Source: Entomomonas moraniae (GTDB lineage: Bacteria > Pseudomonadota > Gammaproteobacteria > Pseudomonadales > Pseudomonadaceae). Taken from it: 64,000 bases of DNA. The DNA is taken from NCBI RefSeq assembly GCF_003991975.1, contig NZ_CP029822.1, positions 930,001-994,000 on the forward strand, written 5' to 3'. Position 1 is the first letter of the stretch. Each line of letters starts with the position of its first letter. The notes beneath the pieces were generated by a model that was given only the letters and a program-made list of their open reading frames with translations, did no database searches and was not told where the DNA came from. Positions 43,194 to 52,291 of the stretch are shown one piece after another. A program made the position numbers and the translations under genes.

Positions 43194-44319
43194 TCACAGC
43201 GGAGTTAGACTACGTGCTTTAATAAAAAAAGAATTTTTACAACTTGCACGTGACAATAGCAGTTTGCTATTAGGGATAGCACTCCCTATTATGCTGATTT
43301 TTATTTTTGGTTATGGTCTATCTCTAGATGTCAGAAACTCAAGAATAGCTATAGTATCAGAAAATACTACGGCAGATATACTAAACATAGTTGCTAGACT
43401 AAAGCTATCTCCTTATTTCAAAACATTCAAGACTAACTCTTTACAAGAAGCCAAACAACTCCTTAAAGAAGATCATGTGGATGGCGTCCTTTATTTTCAA
43501 AATGACTTCTCTAAGAAACTTAACCAACAAGAGGCTAGTATTCTATTCATTATAAATGGAACTGATGCGAATAAAGCACGAATAATACAAAGCTATGTCA
43601 GCAATGCTTTTAATAATTGGCAAGAATATAATACTGACAGATTGGGAAATAAAGAAAATATAGCCCTGCAAGGTAATGTTACTGTTATCCAAAGATTATG
43701 GTTCAATGAAGCTAATAGCAGCACATGGTTTTTAGTACCAGGTGTAATTGTTTTGATTATTACCTTAGTAGGCAGTATGCTAACGGCTATGATAATGGCA
43801 AAAGAATGGGAAAGAGGCACGCTCGAATCTCTATTTATTACACCCGTTCACCCAATAGAAATTATTATTGCCAAAATTATTCCATACTTTGTTATCAGTA
43901 TAGTTGGCATGTTCTTGTGCCTAATTGCAGCACGATGGCTTTTCATGGTTCCTATAAGAGGATCACTTCTCATTATTATTTTTAGCTCCAGCCTATACCT
44001 CATCGTTGCATTAGCCATAGGACTCCTTATTTCATCCATCACTAAATCACAATTTGCAGCCAGCCAAATTGCTTTATTAGTTAGCTTTTTACCTGCAATG
44101 ATGCTATCAGGGTTTATTTTTGATTTACGTAGCACCCCAGCCATAATTCAATTTACTGGTCAATTACTACCATCTACTTATTTTATGGAATTGATAAGGA
44201 CACTTTTCCTTGCTGGGAACGTATGGTCAATGATTATAAAAAATAGCCTTATTCTTATAGGATACATCATTCTTCTATTAAGTATTACCTTAATGGTTAC
44301 ACGTAAGCGACTAGATTAG
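43177..44319 (+). CDS. ybhS: ABC-2 type permease, YbhS-like
   Basis: The 380-residue protein has one N-terminal membrane helix (LLLGIALPIMLIFIFGYGL). A soluble external domain follows, then five helices in the C-terminal half with the ABC-2 motif AKEWERGTLESLFITPVHPIEIIIAKIIPY and FLPAMMLSGFIFDLRSTPAIIQFTGQLLPSTYFMELIRTLF. It pairs with the following, related permease to form a heterodimeric channel. E. coli YbhFSR has been linked to drug and cation export. Here the divergent ACP operon suggests a possible dedicated cargo. Confidence 0.9.
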   Translation: MNNQFNHSGVRLRALIKKEFLQLARDNSSLLLGIALPIMLIFIFGYGLSLDVRNSRIAIVSENTTADILNIVARLKLSPYFKTFKTNSLQEAKQLLKEDHVDGVLYFQNDFSKKLNQQEASILFIINGTDANKARIIQSYVSNAFNNWQEYNTDRLGNKENIALQGNVTVIQRLWFNEANSSTWFLVPGVIVLIITLVGSMLTAMIMAKEWERGTLESLFITPVHPIEIIIAKIIPYFVISIVGMFLCLIAARWLFMVPIRGSLLIIIFSSSLYLIVALAIGLLISSITKSQFAASQIALLVSFLPAMMLSGFIFDLRSTPAIIQFTGQLLPSTYFMELIRTLFLAGNVWSMIIKNSLILIGYIILLLSITLMVTRKRLD

Positions 44320-44329
44320 GAGAAGTTTT

Positions 44330-45430
44330 ATGTTTTTTATATCTGGCGTTACCAATCTGGCTCATAAAGAATTTATTGCAATTATAAAAGATCGCATTAC
44401 GAGAGCCATCCTAATTATTCCTATCGTTATACAAACTCTCTTATTTGGTTATGCTGCAACTTATGATCTTAACTCTATTCCCTATGCCGTAATGGATGAA
44501 AGCCATAGCCAAAATGCCGCTAATTTGATTGCACGAATTGAAGGAAATCATTTATTTCAACGAATAGCTTCACTAACCAATACGAATCAAATAAAACCAC
44601 TTATAGACAATCAAAAAGTTTTACTCGTAGTTCATATAGATCAACGTTTTGAAAAACAAATACAAAGTGGAAAAGAAGCACCCATTCAAATAATACTAGA
44701 TGCTCGTAATTCTAATACAGCAGGCATTGCAGCTAGCTATATTAGCCAAATTATTACAAGCTATAACCAGACACTTACTAATCGCCCCCCAATTAATATA
44801 GAAGTACGAGCATGGTACAATCCAAACTTAGAATCACGCTGGCATATTATGCCAGCCATGATTGCAACACTAAGCTTTTTACAAACAATTATTTTTACAG
44901 CCCTTTCTATTTCTAAAGAAAGGGAACAAGGTACCTTTGATCAACTGCTTGTTACACCATTAACTCCAATACAACTGATGCTAGGCAAGGCTATTCCTCC
45001 TATATTAATAGGATTATTACAAGCAGGTATAGTTAATCTAATGGTTGTTTACTGGTTTCGCATTCCGATGATAGGATCTTATTGGCTACTGTATTCTGGA
45101 TTATTATTATCTACTATTGCTTGTGTCGGTATTGGTCTATCTATTTCGGCTCTGTCCAATAATATGCAACAATCCGCATTGTATACTTTTATCTTTGTGA
45201 TGCCTGCTATTCTTCTTTCTGGTTTAGCTACCCCCATTGCTAATATGCCAAATTTATTACAACAACTCACATTGCTTAATCCATTACGTTACAGCATAGA
45301 TTTTGTAAGACGCGTTTATTTAGAAAATACTAGCTTGTCAGAAATAAGTTATGATTTATACCCACAAATTGTAATAGCTTTTATTACACTTCCAATAGCC
45401 ACTGTTTTATTTAGAAAAAAACTCAACTAG
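44330..45430 (+). CDS. ybhR: ABC-2 type permease, YbhR-like
   Basis: The 366-residue protein has an AGGAG ribosome-binding site 10 nt after the preceding stop. The topology matches its partner: an N-terminal helix (AILIIPIVIQTLLFGYAAT), an external domain (AVMDESHSQNAANLIARIE) and a C-terminal membrane block. The membrane block contains SKEREQGTFDQLLVTPLTPIQLMLGKAIPP and MPAILLSGLATPIANMPNLLQQLTLLNPLRYSIDFVRRVYL. It completes the YbhGFSR-like exporter. Confidence 0.9.
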   Translation: MFFISGVTNLAHKEFIAIIKDRITRAILIIPIVIQTLLFGYAATYDLNSIPYAVMDESHSQNAANLIARIEGNHLFQRIASLTNTNQIKPLIDNQKVLLVVHIDQRFEKQIQSGKEAPIQIILDARNSNTAGIAASYISQIITSYNQTLTNRPPINIEVRAWYNPNLESRWHIMPAMIATLSFLQTIIFTALSISKEREQGTFDQLLVTPLTPIQLMLGKAIPPILIGLLQAGIVNLMVVYWFRIPMIGSYWLLYSGLLLSTIACVGIGLSISALSNNMQQSALYTFIFVMPAILLSGLATPIANMPNLLQQLTLLNPLRYSIDFVRRVYLENTSLSEISYDLYPQIVIAFITLPIATVLFRKKLN

Positions 45431-45924
45431 CAATAACCGATCCATGATATAAATTATTGTTTATTTATATTTTAAATTTAGTATTACTCGTTTAATAGCG
45501 TAAATAATAGTTTATAATTACAGCAGACTATATGTAAAGTTTGGGTCGAGTCTCGCCACCTAACTCATAATGTATAAAGCTGTGCTAAATTATACAACCA
45601 TATAATTTTTAAATAATCCTTATTTCTTCCCAGTATACTGAAGAGTACCTAAATTTATTCTTAAGGACTTGATTTTACGCCAATAAAATTGATATAGCAA
45701 AGTGTGTACCCCCATATTGACGCTACTCCTTTTCCTCCACACATAACCATCGCTAGTTTATTGAGGAAACTCTGACTCACTAAATTCTTACCGCTTATCT
45801 AAAAGATCTTTTTTAATAACTGTTGACCCAGGTTTCTAATTCCCAAAAAATAATTATTATAATTTGGTATTATTTACTATATAAGCAATAATTGTTGTTC
45901 CTGTAGTGGTTTAAGAGAGTTTTT
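45431..45924 (+). other. 494-bp intergenic region upstream of mdcR
   Basis: The stretch is AT-rich and carries no recognisable coding frame. It should contain the end of the exporter transcript and the mdcR promoter. An AGAGAG ribosome-binding site lies just before the mdcR ATG at 45925. A slightly GC-richer patch near 45540-45560 and 45705-45740 suggests an old insertion relic, but I cannot identify it. Confidence 0.4.
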
Positions 45925-46866
45925 ATGATAGATAGTCATATTACGCTGAAAAAATTTGAAATTTTTCTCTCTTTTATGCAAAAAGGTAATATAGGCTTAG
46001 TTGCTGAAGAACTAAATTTAAGCAATGTAAGCGTTCATAGAGCACTCCATACCTTAGAAGATGATATTTCTTGTCCTTTATTTGTTCATAATGGCCGGCT
46101 TTTACAACCATTACCAGCAGCACACACCTTTGCAGAGTATGTTAAAGAAATTCTTAGGCTTACCGAGCAAGCTATTGAGGCAACCCAACAAACCGCTGGT
46201 TTCAATAAAGAAAAACTAAGAGTTGGCAGTATGTACTCGCTAACACTTGAGACAGTGCCTAAAATATTGATGGACTTTAAATTACGCAAGCCGGATATTG
46301 CGGTTGATCTTATTATGGGTTCCAATCAGGAACTTTTAGATAAATTGAAAAATGGGCAGTTAGACGCTATATTAATTTCTATCTCAGAAAGCGTGATAGA
46401 TAAAAATATATTTGAAACGTTGCCATTATTTAAAGATAAACTCTTTATGGCAGGACATATTAGTTCTCCGTTGCTGTCTAGAAAAAAAGCAGATTTACAA
46501 GAATTTAGGGATCAAAAGTTTATAGCTTTAGGCGAAGGTTTTGCAACTTATCATAGTTTTAATAAAGTATTTGCAAATACAAATTTTGAGCCTGATATTA
46601 GCCTCTATGTTAATGATATTTTTTCACTTATTAATTTAGTAAGTGCAGGCGTTGGTTTTAGTTTGTTACCGGGTCGAATAAAATCAGCTTATACCAATAC
46701 TATTAAGATGATTCCTTTTGATGCACCTTATTCGGTTAGCCAACAAATTGGTTTAGTATTTTTAAAAGCTAGAGAACATACCCACTATATGCGCGCACTC
46801 GTTGCTAGTAGTCGAGTATATTCCCTATCAGTGCATGAACCTATTGCTCCTGACTCAACTCTTTAG
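45925..46866 (+). CDS. mdcR: LysR-family regulator of the malonate decarboxylase operon
   Basis: The 313-residue LysR protein has an N-terminal helix-turn-helix (ITLKKFEIFLSFMQKGNIGLVAEELNLSNVSVHRALHTLE). The effector domain begins at about residue 95 (LRVGSMYSLTLETVPKILMDFKLRKPDIAVDLIMGSNQELLDKLKNGQLDAIL). Its position at the end of a complete mdc operon matches mdcR of Klebsiella and Acinetobacter, where it activates mdc expression in response to malonate. Here it is convergent with mdcH and the two coding regions overlap by 26 bp at their 3' ends. Confidence 0.85.
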   Translation: MIDSHITLKKFEIFLSFMQKGNIGLVAEELNLSNVSVHRALHTLEDDISCPLFVHNGRLLQPLPAAHTFAEYVKEILRLTEQAIEATQQTAGFNKEKLRVGSMYSLTLETVPKILMDFKLRKPDIAVDLIMGSNQELLDKLKNGQLDAILISISESVIDKNIFETLPLFKDKLFMAGHISSPLLSRKKADLQEFRDQKFIALGEGFATYHSFNKVFANTNFEPDISLYVNDIFSLINLVSAGVGFSLLPGRIKSAYTNTIKMIPFDAPYSVSQQIGLVFLKAREHTHYMRALVASSRVYSLSVHEPIAPDSTL

Positions 46867-47773
46867 CAAGCATAACAACATTGTGTAAACCATTCTGGCA
46901 GGTAGATACCGCATCCCCCTGCTCCATTACTTTTTTTGTAAGTCCTGTAAGAACAGCCCCAGGGGGTATTTCAATAGCTAGTCTCGCTCCTCTCTCATAA
47001 GCTGCAACCATAGCATCGTGCCAATATACTGGGTGTGACATATTGTAAGCTAAATCATCTGCTATTTTATTTGGCTGATTAATGGCCCTTGCTGTGCTAC
47101 CACTTAAATAGTGAATACGAGGGTTTTTAAGTACAACCTTTTCCATTGCTTCTGCTAACTGCTTTGCTGCCTCTGATAACAGTTCACAATGGGATGGAAC
47201 ACTTACTGCTAGTTTTGTGGTTTTTCTTGCCCCATTTTTTCTAGCTAACTCAGCAACTTTTAGCATAGCAGATTCACTACCGGCAATAACAAATTGGTCC
47301 TCATCGTTATAGTTAGCAACATAAACAGGAAATTGTGAACAGTTAACACTTGCTACTAAAGACTCTACTTTTTTTTGAAGTAGGCCTTGGATAGAAGTTA
47401 ATCCATAGCCTTGAGGATAAGCTTTCTCCATCAACTCACCCCGTAAAGAAACTAAGTTAAGTGCATCAGTAAACTCTAATGCTCCTGCAAATACAGCAGC
47501 AGGAAAAGCACCAATAGACAAGCCGCTGGTAAAATCTGGACTGACCCCTTGGTCTTGCAGCAAATTAGCATACACAATACCCGTTATGAGAATGCAAAGT
47601 TGCACAGCACGGGTTTTTTGTAAGGCCTCTTTTGTATCTAACTTAAATATATCTTCATTTAATGTTTCACTTGAAGTAGCTAATATTTTTTTAGTTATTT
47701 CATTGTCAGGTAATTGGTGAAGCATATGGGGTGTTTGCGCCCCCTGCCCCGGAAAAGTAAATAATATTTTCAT
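46841..47773 (-). CDS. mdcH: malonyl-CoA:ACP transacylase MdcH
   Basis: I use the ATG at 47773 because AGG lies five bases ahead. A GTG and another ATG lie 3-6 bases upstream in frame. The 310-residue product has the acyltransferase motifs FTFPGQGAQ, the nucleophile Ser in SGLSIGAFPAA and the catalytic His in SVPSHCELLSEAAKQL. MdcH first charges the MdcC carrier with malonyl from malonyl-CoA, starting the decarboxylase cycle. It is the last gene of the mdc operon, following mdcG by about 10 nt. Confidence 0.92.
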   Translation of the reverse strand: MKILFTFPGQGAQTPHMLHQLPDNEITKKILATSSETLNEDIFKLDTKEALQKTRAVQLCILITGIVYANLLQDQGVSPDFTSGLSIGAFPAAVFAGALEFTDALNLVSLRGELMEKAYPQGYGLTSIQGLLQKKVESLVASVNCSQFPVYVANYNDEDQFVIAGSESAMLKVAELARKNGARKTTKLAVSVPSHCELLSEAAKQLAEAMEKVVLKNPRIHYLSGSTARAINQPNKIADDLAYNMSHPVYWHDAMVAAYERGARLAIEIPPGAVLTGLTKKVMEQGDAVSTCQNGLHNVVMLAKELSQEQ

Positions 47774-47783
47774 CATCACCTAC

Positions 47784-48386
47784 CTATAATAGCCAAGGAT
47801 TATTTGTTATAACGGGTCCAGTTGCTGTTTTTAATAGAACTTTTTTATCTCGTATCCACTCACTTAAAGCAAAGCCACCATAGGGTGTTTCAACTTGTAC
47901 GTCAATCCGGCAAGGCAACCCCTTTATAAAACAGGCTAAATCAACTAGTTGATCCATAACTGCCGGTGTAGGACAGCGTATTAACAAATCTAAATCGCTT
48001 TGGTTAGTTAATACGTTAACCCCTGTTGCTAATTGATAACCACAACTTCCCGTAATCCCCCATGTCCAAGAAAAAGGGTATTGTTTTAGTAAATATAATG
48101 ATTGCTTAATAGGTGCGTGTATATCATCAACTTGCATATTAGCCACCAAAGACTCAGGTGTTACAACGCTTACAATGTGACTTTGCTTTATTTTAGCTGC
48201 CAATCGTTGAGAGCGATTACATCCTCTAATCCCTACAGGAATAAACTCTGCCTCTAATTTATCGCGCCTTACCACAACCGGAAGGCTGACTTGCCAGTGC
48301 TGAATTACCCAGTCAGGTAATTCAACATCAGTTAATAAAGAGGCTTTATCATCAATCCAAATTAGGTCATGAGGATGGATAATCAT
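47784..48386 (-). CDS. mdcG: phosphoribosyl-dephospho-CoA transferase MdcG
   Basis: The 200-residue protein has the nucleotidyltransferase-type motif NQSDLDLLIRCP with paired aspartates, an N-terminal HPHDLIWID and a VVVRRDKLEAEFIPVGIRGCNRSQRLAA segment typical of MdcG. It attaches the 2'-(5''-phosphoribosyl)-3'-dephospho-CoA prosthetic group, made with MdcB, to the MdcC carrier. It has an AAGGA ribosome-binding site and lies between mdcF and mdcH. Confidence 0.92.
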   Translation of the reverse strand: MIIHPHDLIWIDDKASLLTDVELPDWVIQHWQVSLPVVVRRDKLEAEFIPVGIRGCNRSQRLAAKIKQSHIVSVVTPESLVANMQVDDIHAPIKQSLYLLKQYPFSWTWGITGSCGYQLATGVNVLTNQSDLDLLIRCPTPAVMDQLVDLACFIKGLPCRIDVQVETPYGGFALSEWIRDKKVLLKTATGPVITNNPWLL

Positions 48387-48395
48387 ATTAATTCC

Positions 48396-49355
48396 TTAGA
48401 TACCGGCAGTTAAGGTAATGAATAGAGGTAATGTTACAATACATAGTATTGAAGTGAGTAATAGTGTAGCCTCGGCATCGGGAGATTGCACACCGAATCT
48501 GTTGCCAAAGACCACGCCAAAAAAACCAGCAGCTAGTGCGATCATTAAAATCGAAGTGATCGCAATACTTCCATGCAATCCGAATAGAATAACAATACCC
48601 CAAGCGATGATTGGCTGAATGATTAACTTTGTAATACAAGAGAGGGTAACGACAGCATTCATCTTCAATTTACGTGCAGATAGTATTAGACCTGTTAAGA
48701 ATAAAGCGGCAGCTGTGGCAGCCAAGCCTAGAGGTTTAATAGCTAGTAACACCATCTCTGGCATTTTGATACCTATTGCCGACAAGATCACACCAAATAA
48801 TGGACCAAAAACAATAGGCTTGGTCACTGAGCGCCATATTAGAATAGGTAACATAGATAGAGACGAGCCATGTGCTGTACCAGAAGCACGCGCTTTTTCT
48901 CTTTCTAAAATTAATAAACAAAATGGTGTTAATAATACTGAACCGCAAGCAATAGAAATAGCTACCGACAAAGATGTACTAGAGTTTTCACCAACTACGC
49001 TACCTAAAATAGGTAACCCTAATGCAGCATAATTAGGTAAAGCAACCGTTAATGTCAATACGGCTGAATCCTGTGCTGATTTGTTAAATAACTTTGTGCT
49101 TATAAAATAAATAGCAGCAAAGGTAATCCACATAGATAATACAAGAACAACTACAAGATACCATTGTTGTACAATACCTTGCCAAGGTGTTTGTACTGTT
49201 GCGCTAAATAACGCAGCAGGTAACGCAAAATCCATCACAAAAACATTTAATAGTGCCACATTTTTGTTATCAACCATTTTTGCCTTACCGGCATAAAAAC
49301 CTAAGAGCATAATCAAAAAAATAGGAGCTAACGCTTTAATAATTACATATGCCAT
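48396..49355 (-). CDS. mdcF: auxin efflux carrier (AEC) family malonate transporter MdcF
   Basis: The 319-residue protein has ten hydrophobic segments and AEC features (IFLIMLLGFYAGKAKMVDN, LPNYAALGLPILGSVVGENSS, and the end FFGVVFGNRFGVQSPDAEATLLLTSILCIVTLPLFI). In Klebsiella a protein of this family, MdcF, sits between mdcE and mdcG, as here, and is the presumed malonate carrier. Pseudomonas operons instead use MdcLM. The presence of MdcF therefore puts this operon in the Klebsiella/Acinetobacter pattern. Confidence 0.88.
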   Translation of the reverse strand: MAYVIIKALAPIFLIMLLGFYAGKAKMVDNKNVALLNVFVMDFALPAALFSATVQTPWQGIVQQWYLVVVLVLSMWITFAAIYFISTKLFNKSAQDSAVLTLTVALPNYAALGLPILGSVVGENSSTSLSVAISIACGSVLLTPFCLLILEREKARASGTAHGSSLSMLPILIWRSVTKPIVFGPLFGVILSAIGIKMPEMVLLAIKPLGLAATAAALFLTGLILSARKLKMNAVVTLSCITKLIIQPIIAWGIVILFGLHGSIAITSILMIALAAGFFGVVFGNRFGVQSPDAEATLLLTSILCIVTLPLFITLTAGI

Positions 49356-49473
49356 GACATCACCTATCTAATCCACTGGGTGAAAAATGTTATAAGAATG
49401 ATAAAGGCTAGCCTTTACTCGACTATAAATAATACGCTAATAGTCAACTAGCCTTTATCATCGTTGAACTTAA

Positions 49474-50280
49474 CTACCACTGAGCGCGCATCTTCTCACG
49501 AACAAGTGCAGAATAATGACGATCCTTCGCTTTTAAGCGGTTACTTAAATCAACACCTTGTTTAAGTGCATCACTGATTGCCTCAGTGATGGTACTTTTA
49601 ACAAGAGCGATCTCATCAGCTGATGGCTCTTCCACATTGGCAATATCTAGGAGTTTATACAACAAACCTAATTTACTATAATTTTCAATATCATAAGCCA
49701 TAGGAGGAATGCTAGAGGCTAACTTTTCTAATGACTCAACGGAACGTAAGGTAATTCTTGCTGCTGAGGCCTTACCCATTGCATGAATAAGAACTCCTTT
49801 GTCGTTGAAAGCAATTAAACGATTTGCTTGATAACCATGAGCAAGAAAAGCACCTGACATAGCTTTTCCAACAATTAACCCAATTACTGGATGCCCAGCA
49901 AGACGTGCCTCGGCATAAGCGCCTGCTGCTCCTGCTAAAGATTGATGAATACCAAAAGCCTCCTCACGTCTACCATACGCTTGGCTGGGCACATCAATGA
50001 CTGCAACAATAGCCCTTTTATCAGATTTATTTTTATCTGCCTCAATAACTTCATGCACTACCTGGGCTAAAGTCCAACCTTCTAATAAACCTACTTCCCC
50101 CTTACTAGCGCGAGGATATTTATTATTAGCATCTGGAACTACGGCAATAAAGCGAGCTGGTTTACCACTAATTTCACCATCTGCCACTTTAATAGAGTTA
50201 CATTGCCCTTGCCTTAATTTTGCGCCTGTTGTTAATAGCGTAAACCAGAAATCACCACGACTTAAAATAGCGTTACTCAT
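49474..50280 (-). CDS. mdcE: malonate decarboxylase gamma subunit MdcE
   Basis: The 268-residue crotonase-like carboxyltransferase subunit has VAVIDVPSQAYGRREEAFGIHQSLAGAAGAYAEARLAGHPVIGLIVGKAMSGAFLAHGYQANRLIAF, with oxyanion-hole glycines. It pairs with MdcD to decarboxylate malonyl-S-carrier to acetyl-S-carrier. Its start overlaps the mdcD stop by four bases (ATGA). Confidence 0.95.
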   Translation of the reverse strand: MSNAILSRGDFWFTLLTTGAKLRQGQCNSIKVADGEISGKPARFIAVVPDANNKYPRASKGEVGLLEGWTLAQVVHEVIEADKNKSDKRAIVAVIDVPSQAYGRREEAFGIHQSLAGAAGAYAEARLAGHPVIGLIVGKAMSGAFLAHGYQANRLIAFNDKGVLIHAMGKASAARITLRSVESLEKLASSIPPMAYDIENYSKLGLLYKLLDIANVEEPSADEIALVKSTITEAISDALKQGVDLSNRLKAKDRHYSALVREKMRAQW

Positions 50281-51116
50281 TTGCGATCTCCTTGTCCTAA
50301 AATACTTTCAACAGTAGCAGCATCTACTTGCTTACTTGTATCTACCGAATTTAATTTAGCTAAGTAATAGTCATAACATGCTGAGCGTAACTTCTTGGGT
50401 AAACCTTTGTTTAAGCAGCCAACCATTGATTTTTTGACCTTCTCAACAGAATCATCAACATAGGCATCAGCAAAGCCATTTTTGTAACGAACTTCCCCAC
50501 CTGTCATACTCCAAATAAAAGGACGATTACGTGAGTTATATTCTTCAATACCTGCTTCTTGCTCAATCACCTGAGGGCCATTTAGTCCTAATCTTGCTTC
50601 ACGAGTAACAATTAAATAACTACAAAGACCCGCAGCAATAGACATACCACCGAAGCACCCTACCGTACCTGCAGTAATACCTACCACAGGAACATAGCGT
50701 CTTAAATCAGCGATAGCTGAATGAATATCAGCAATGGCAGCCAATCCTAAGTTTGCTTCTTGCAAGCGTACGCCACCTGTTTCGAACAACAGTACCGCTT
50801 GAGTCGCTATACCTTTACGATTATCTTCTGCAGCAAGCTCTAGAGCAGCAGCCATCTTAGCGCCAGAAACTTCACCCATACTTCCGCCCTGGAAAACACC
50901 TTCTATCGCCATGATGACGGCGGGCTTTCCATCAATAGTCCCTTTAGCTACCACCATGCCATCATCAAATTCAGGAACAATACCTTGTTGTTCTAACCAA
51001 GGGGATGTAATTTGCTCAAAAGGATCTAATAATTCGCGAAAGCTACCCTCATCTAATAAACGACGAGCACGTTCACGAGCACTTAACTCAATAAAGCTAA
51101 TATCATTATTTTTCAT
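50277..51116 (-). CDS. mdcD: malonate decarboxylase beta subunit MdcD
   Basis: I place the start at the ATG at 51116, 7 nt after a strong GAGGAGG site. An in-frame codon further upstream lacks support. The 279-residue product has the carboxyltransferase motifs GKPAVIMAIEGVFQGGSMGEVSGAKMAAALELA and VGITAGTVGCFGGMSIAAGLCSYLIVTREARLGLNGP. With MdcE it forms the decarboxylating unit. The start lies inside the end of mdcC (11-nt overlap), and the ribosome-binding site is read within mdcC. Confidence 0.95.
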   Translation of the reverse strand: MKNNDISFIELSARERARRLLDEGSFRELLDPFEQITSPWLEQQGIVPEFDDGMVVAKGTIDGKPAVIMAIEGVFQGGSMGEVSGAKMAAALELAAEDNRKGIATQAVLLFETGGVRLQEANLGLAAIADIHSAIADLRRYVPVVGITAGTVGCFGGMSIAAGLCSYLIVTREARLGLNGPQVIEQEAGIEEYNSRNRPFIWSMTGGEVRYKNGFADAYVDDSVEKVKKSMVGCLNKGLPKKLRSACYDYYLAKLNSVDTSKQVDAATVESILGQGDRK

Positions 51117-51408
51117 GATTAGCCTCCTCAAAAACTTGTTCAATTCTTAATTTTGCAACACCTGGAGTGGATGCAAAGTCATTAATTTCTAACTTACCCA
51201 TAGGTAGAGAATGCAATAAAGCAAAGCGTTTAAAAAGATTTTCCCAACGCGTTTTACTGCCATCTACTGAAGTTTTAATAATGACTGCTAAGGTTTTTTC
51301 TTTATGAGGTATAAACATTGCCTCAAGATCACCCGACCCAACAACGCCTGCTAATGCTTTATGAGATAGTTTCTCAGTTGCAGGGTAACTTAATTCAATT
51401 CGTTCCAT
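51106..51408 (-). CDS. mdcC: malonate decarboxylase acyl carrier protein MdcC (delta subunit)
   Basis: The 100-residue protein carries the prosthetic-group attachment Ser25 in GVVGSGDLEAMF, a conserved feature of MdcC and of the citrate-lyase carrier. Unlike ordinary ACPs it uses phosphoribosyl-dephospho-CoA rather than phosphopantetheine. GAGGG precedes its ATG by five bases. It lies between mdcB and mdcD, overlapping mdcD. Confidence 0.94.
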   Translation of the reverse strand: MERIELSYPATEKLSHKALAGVVGSGDLEAMFIPHKEKTLAVIIKTSVDGSKTRWENLFKRFALLHSLPMGKLEINDFASTPGVAKLRIEQVFEEANHEK

Positions 51409-51433
51409 AACACCCTCTTTAATAACAAAATAG

Positions 51434-52291
51434 TTATTGAATGACAGTTGTTCTATCTAACAGTAAAGTGGCAGCCAGAAGATCTGCTGCACCACCTGGA
51501 GAAATATTGCTAACTAGCATTTGTTTGTCTAAAGAGCCGAACAATGCTTGTCCCTTCTCTGTGGCTACCCCACCGACAGCTAATATGGCCTTTGAGGTTT
51601 GCTGGACATACTTTAATGCTGACATCCCAGCCCTAGATAAAACACAGGTATCGGTTAATGAGCTCATAATGGCTAACAATGCATTTATTTGGGCTTGGCT
51701 CTCATTAGCACCAGCTTTACGACTTTCCCTTAAAGTAGGTAACCCAAACTTAATAATGTGCGGAAAGCCTTGCTGAGCCTCTTCTCTTGCTCCAGGTACA
51801 CAATATTTCTTGCTTGCATAAAGTCCCTTGCTAAAAACTTTGGGAGCATTTACATCAGGTAAGTTAGCTAAATCACCCACTAACTTAGCTATTTTTTCAG
51901 CAGAAACGACCTCATCAACACAAGCTAATGCAGTTACGATCAACCCTAGAGACCAAATAGCACCTCTATGCGTATTAATCCCACCTGTTACGGCCATCAT
52001 TTGCTTCTCGCCATCACGACCTATTCTTCCAATTTCTCTTCTTAACACCACATTAATAGGAGAGCACCAGCCACGTAATGCCATTTCATAAAAAGCATCA
52101 GCCAAGCTATAAGCTGACTCCTCCATCAAGTTCAGTGTTAAATCTGTGTGAGCGCCAGAACTTCTGCGATCTACTAAACCAGGTTTTGGGCTCAACCGCG
52201 CTTCGTCAATTAATGCTTGCGTCGCTAAATTGGCTAATTGCATGGCTTTATCTTGAGCAGATTTAGTGGAGAAATTGGCTAAGGTATTCAT
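51434..52291 (-). CDS. mdcB: triphosphoribosyl-dephospho-CoA synthase MdcB
   Basis: I choose the ATG at 52291, which shares one base with the mdcA stop (TAATG) and has TAGGAG six bases upstream. The 285-residue product shows CitG-family motifs: ALIDEARLSPKPGLVDRRSSGAHTDL, the ATP-binding GGINTHRGAIWSLGLI and the conserved LTDTCVLSRAG segment. It makes the prosthetic-group precursor from ATP and dephospho-CoA. Confidence 0.94.
   Translation of the reverse strand: MNTLANFSTKSAQDKAMQLANLATQALIDEARLSPKPGLVDRRSSGAHTDLTLNLMEESAYSLADAFYEMALRGWCSPINVVLRREIGRIGRDGEKQMMAVTGGINTHRGAIWSLGLIVTALACVDEVVSAEKIAKLVGDLANLPDVNAPKVFSKGLYASKKYCVPGAREEAQQGFPHIIKFGLPTLRESRKAGANESQAQINALLAIMSSLTDTCVLSRAGMSALKYVQQTSKAILAVGGVATEKGQALFGSLDKQMLVSNISPGGAADLLAATLLLDRTTVIQ

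Noticed and set aside
48388-48639. Alternative minus-strand frame inside mdcF
   Set aside because: It is an out-of-frame shadow of the AEC transporter and lacks a ribosome-binding site and family features.
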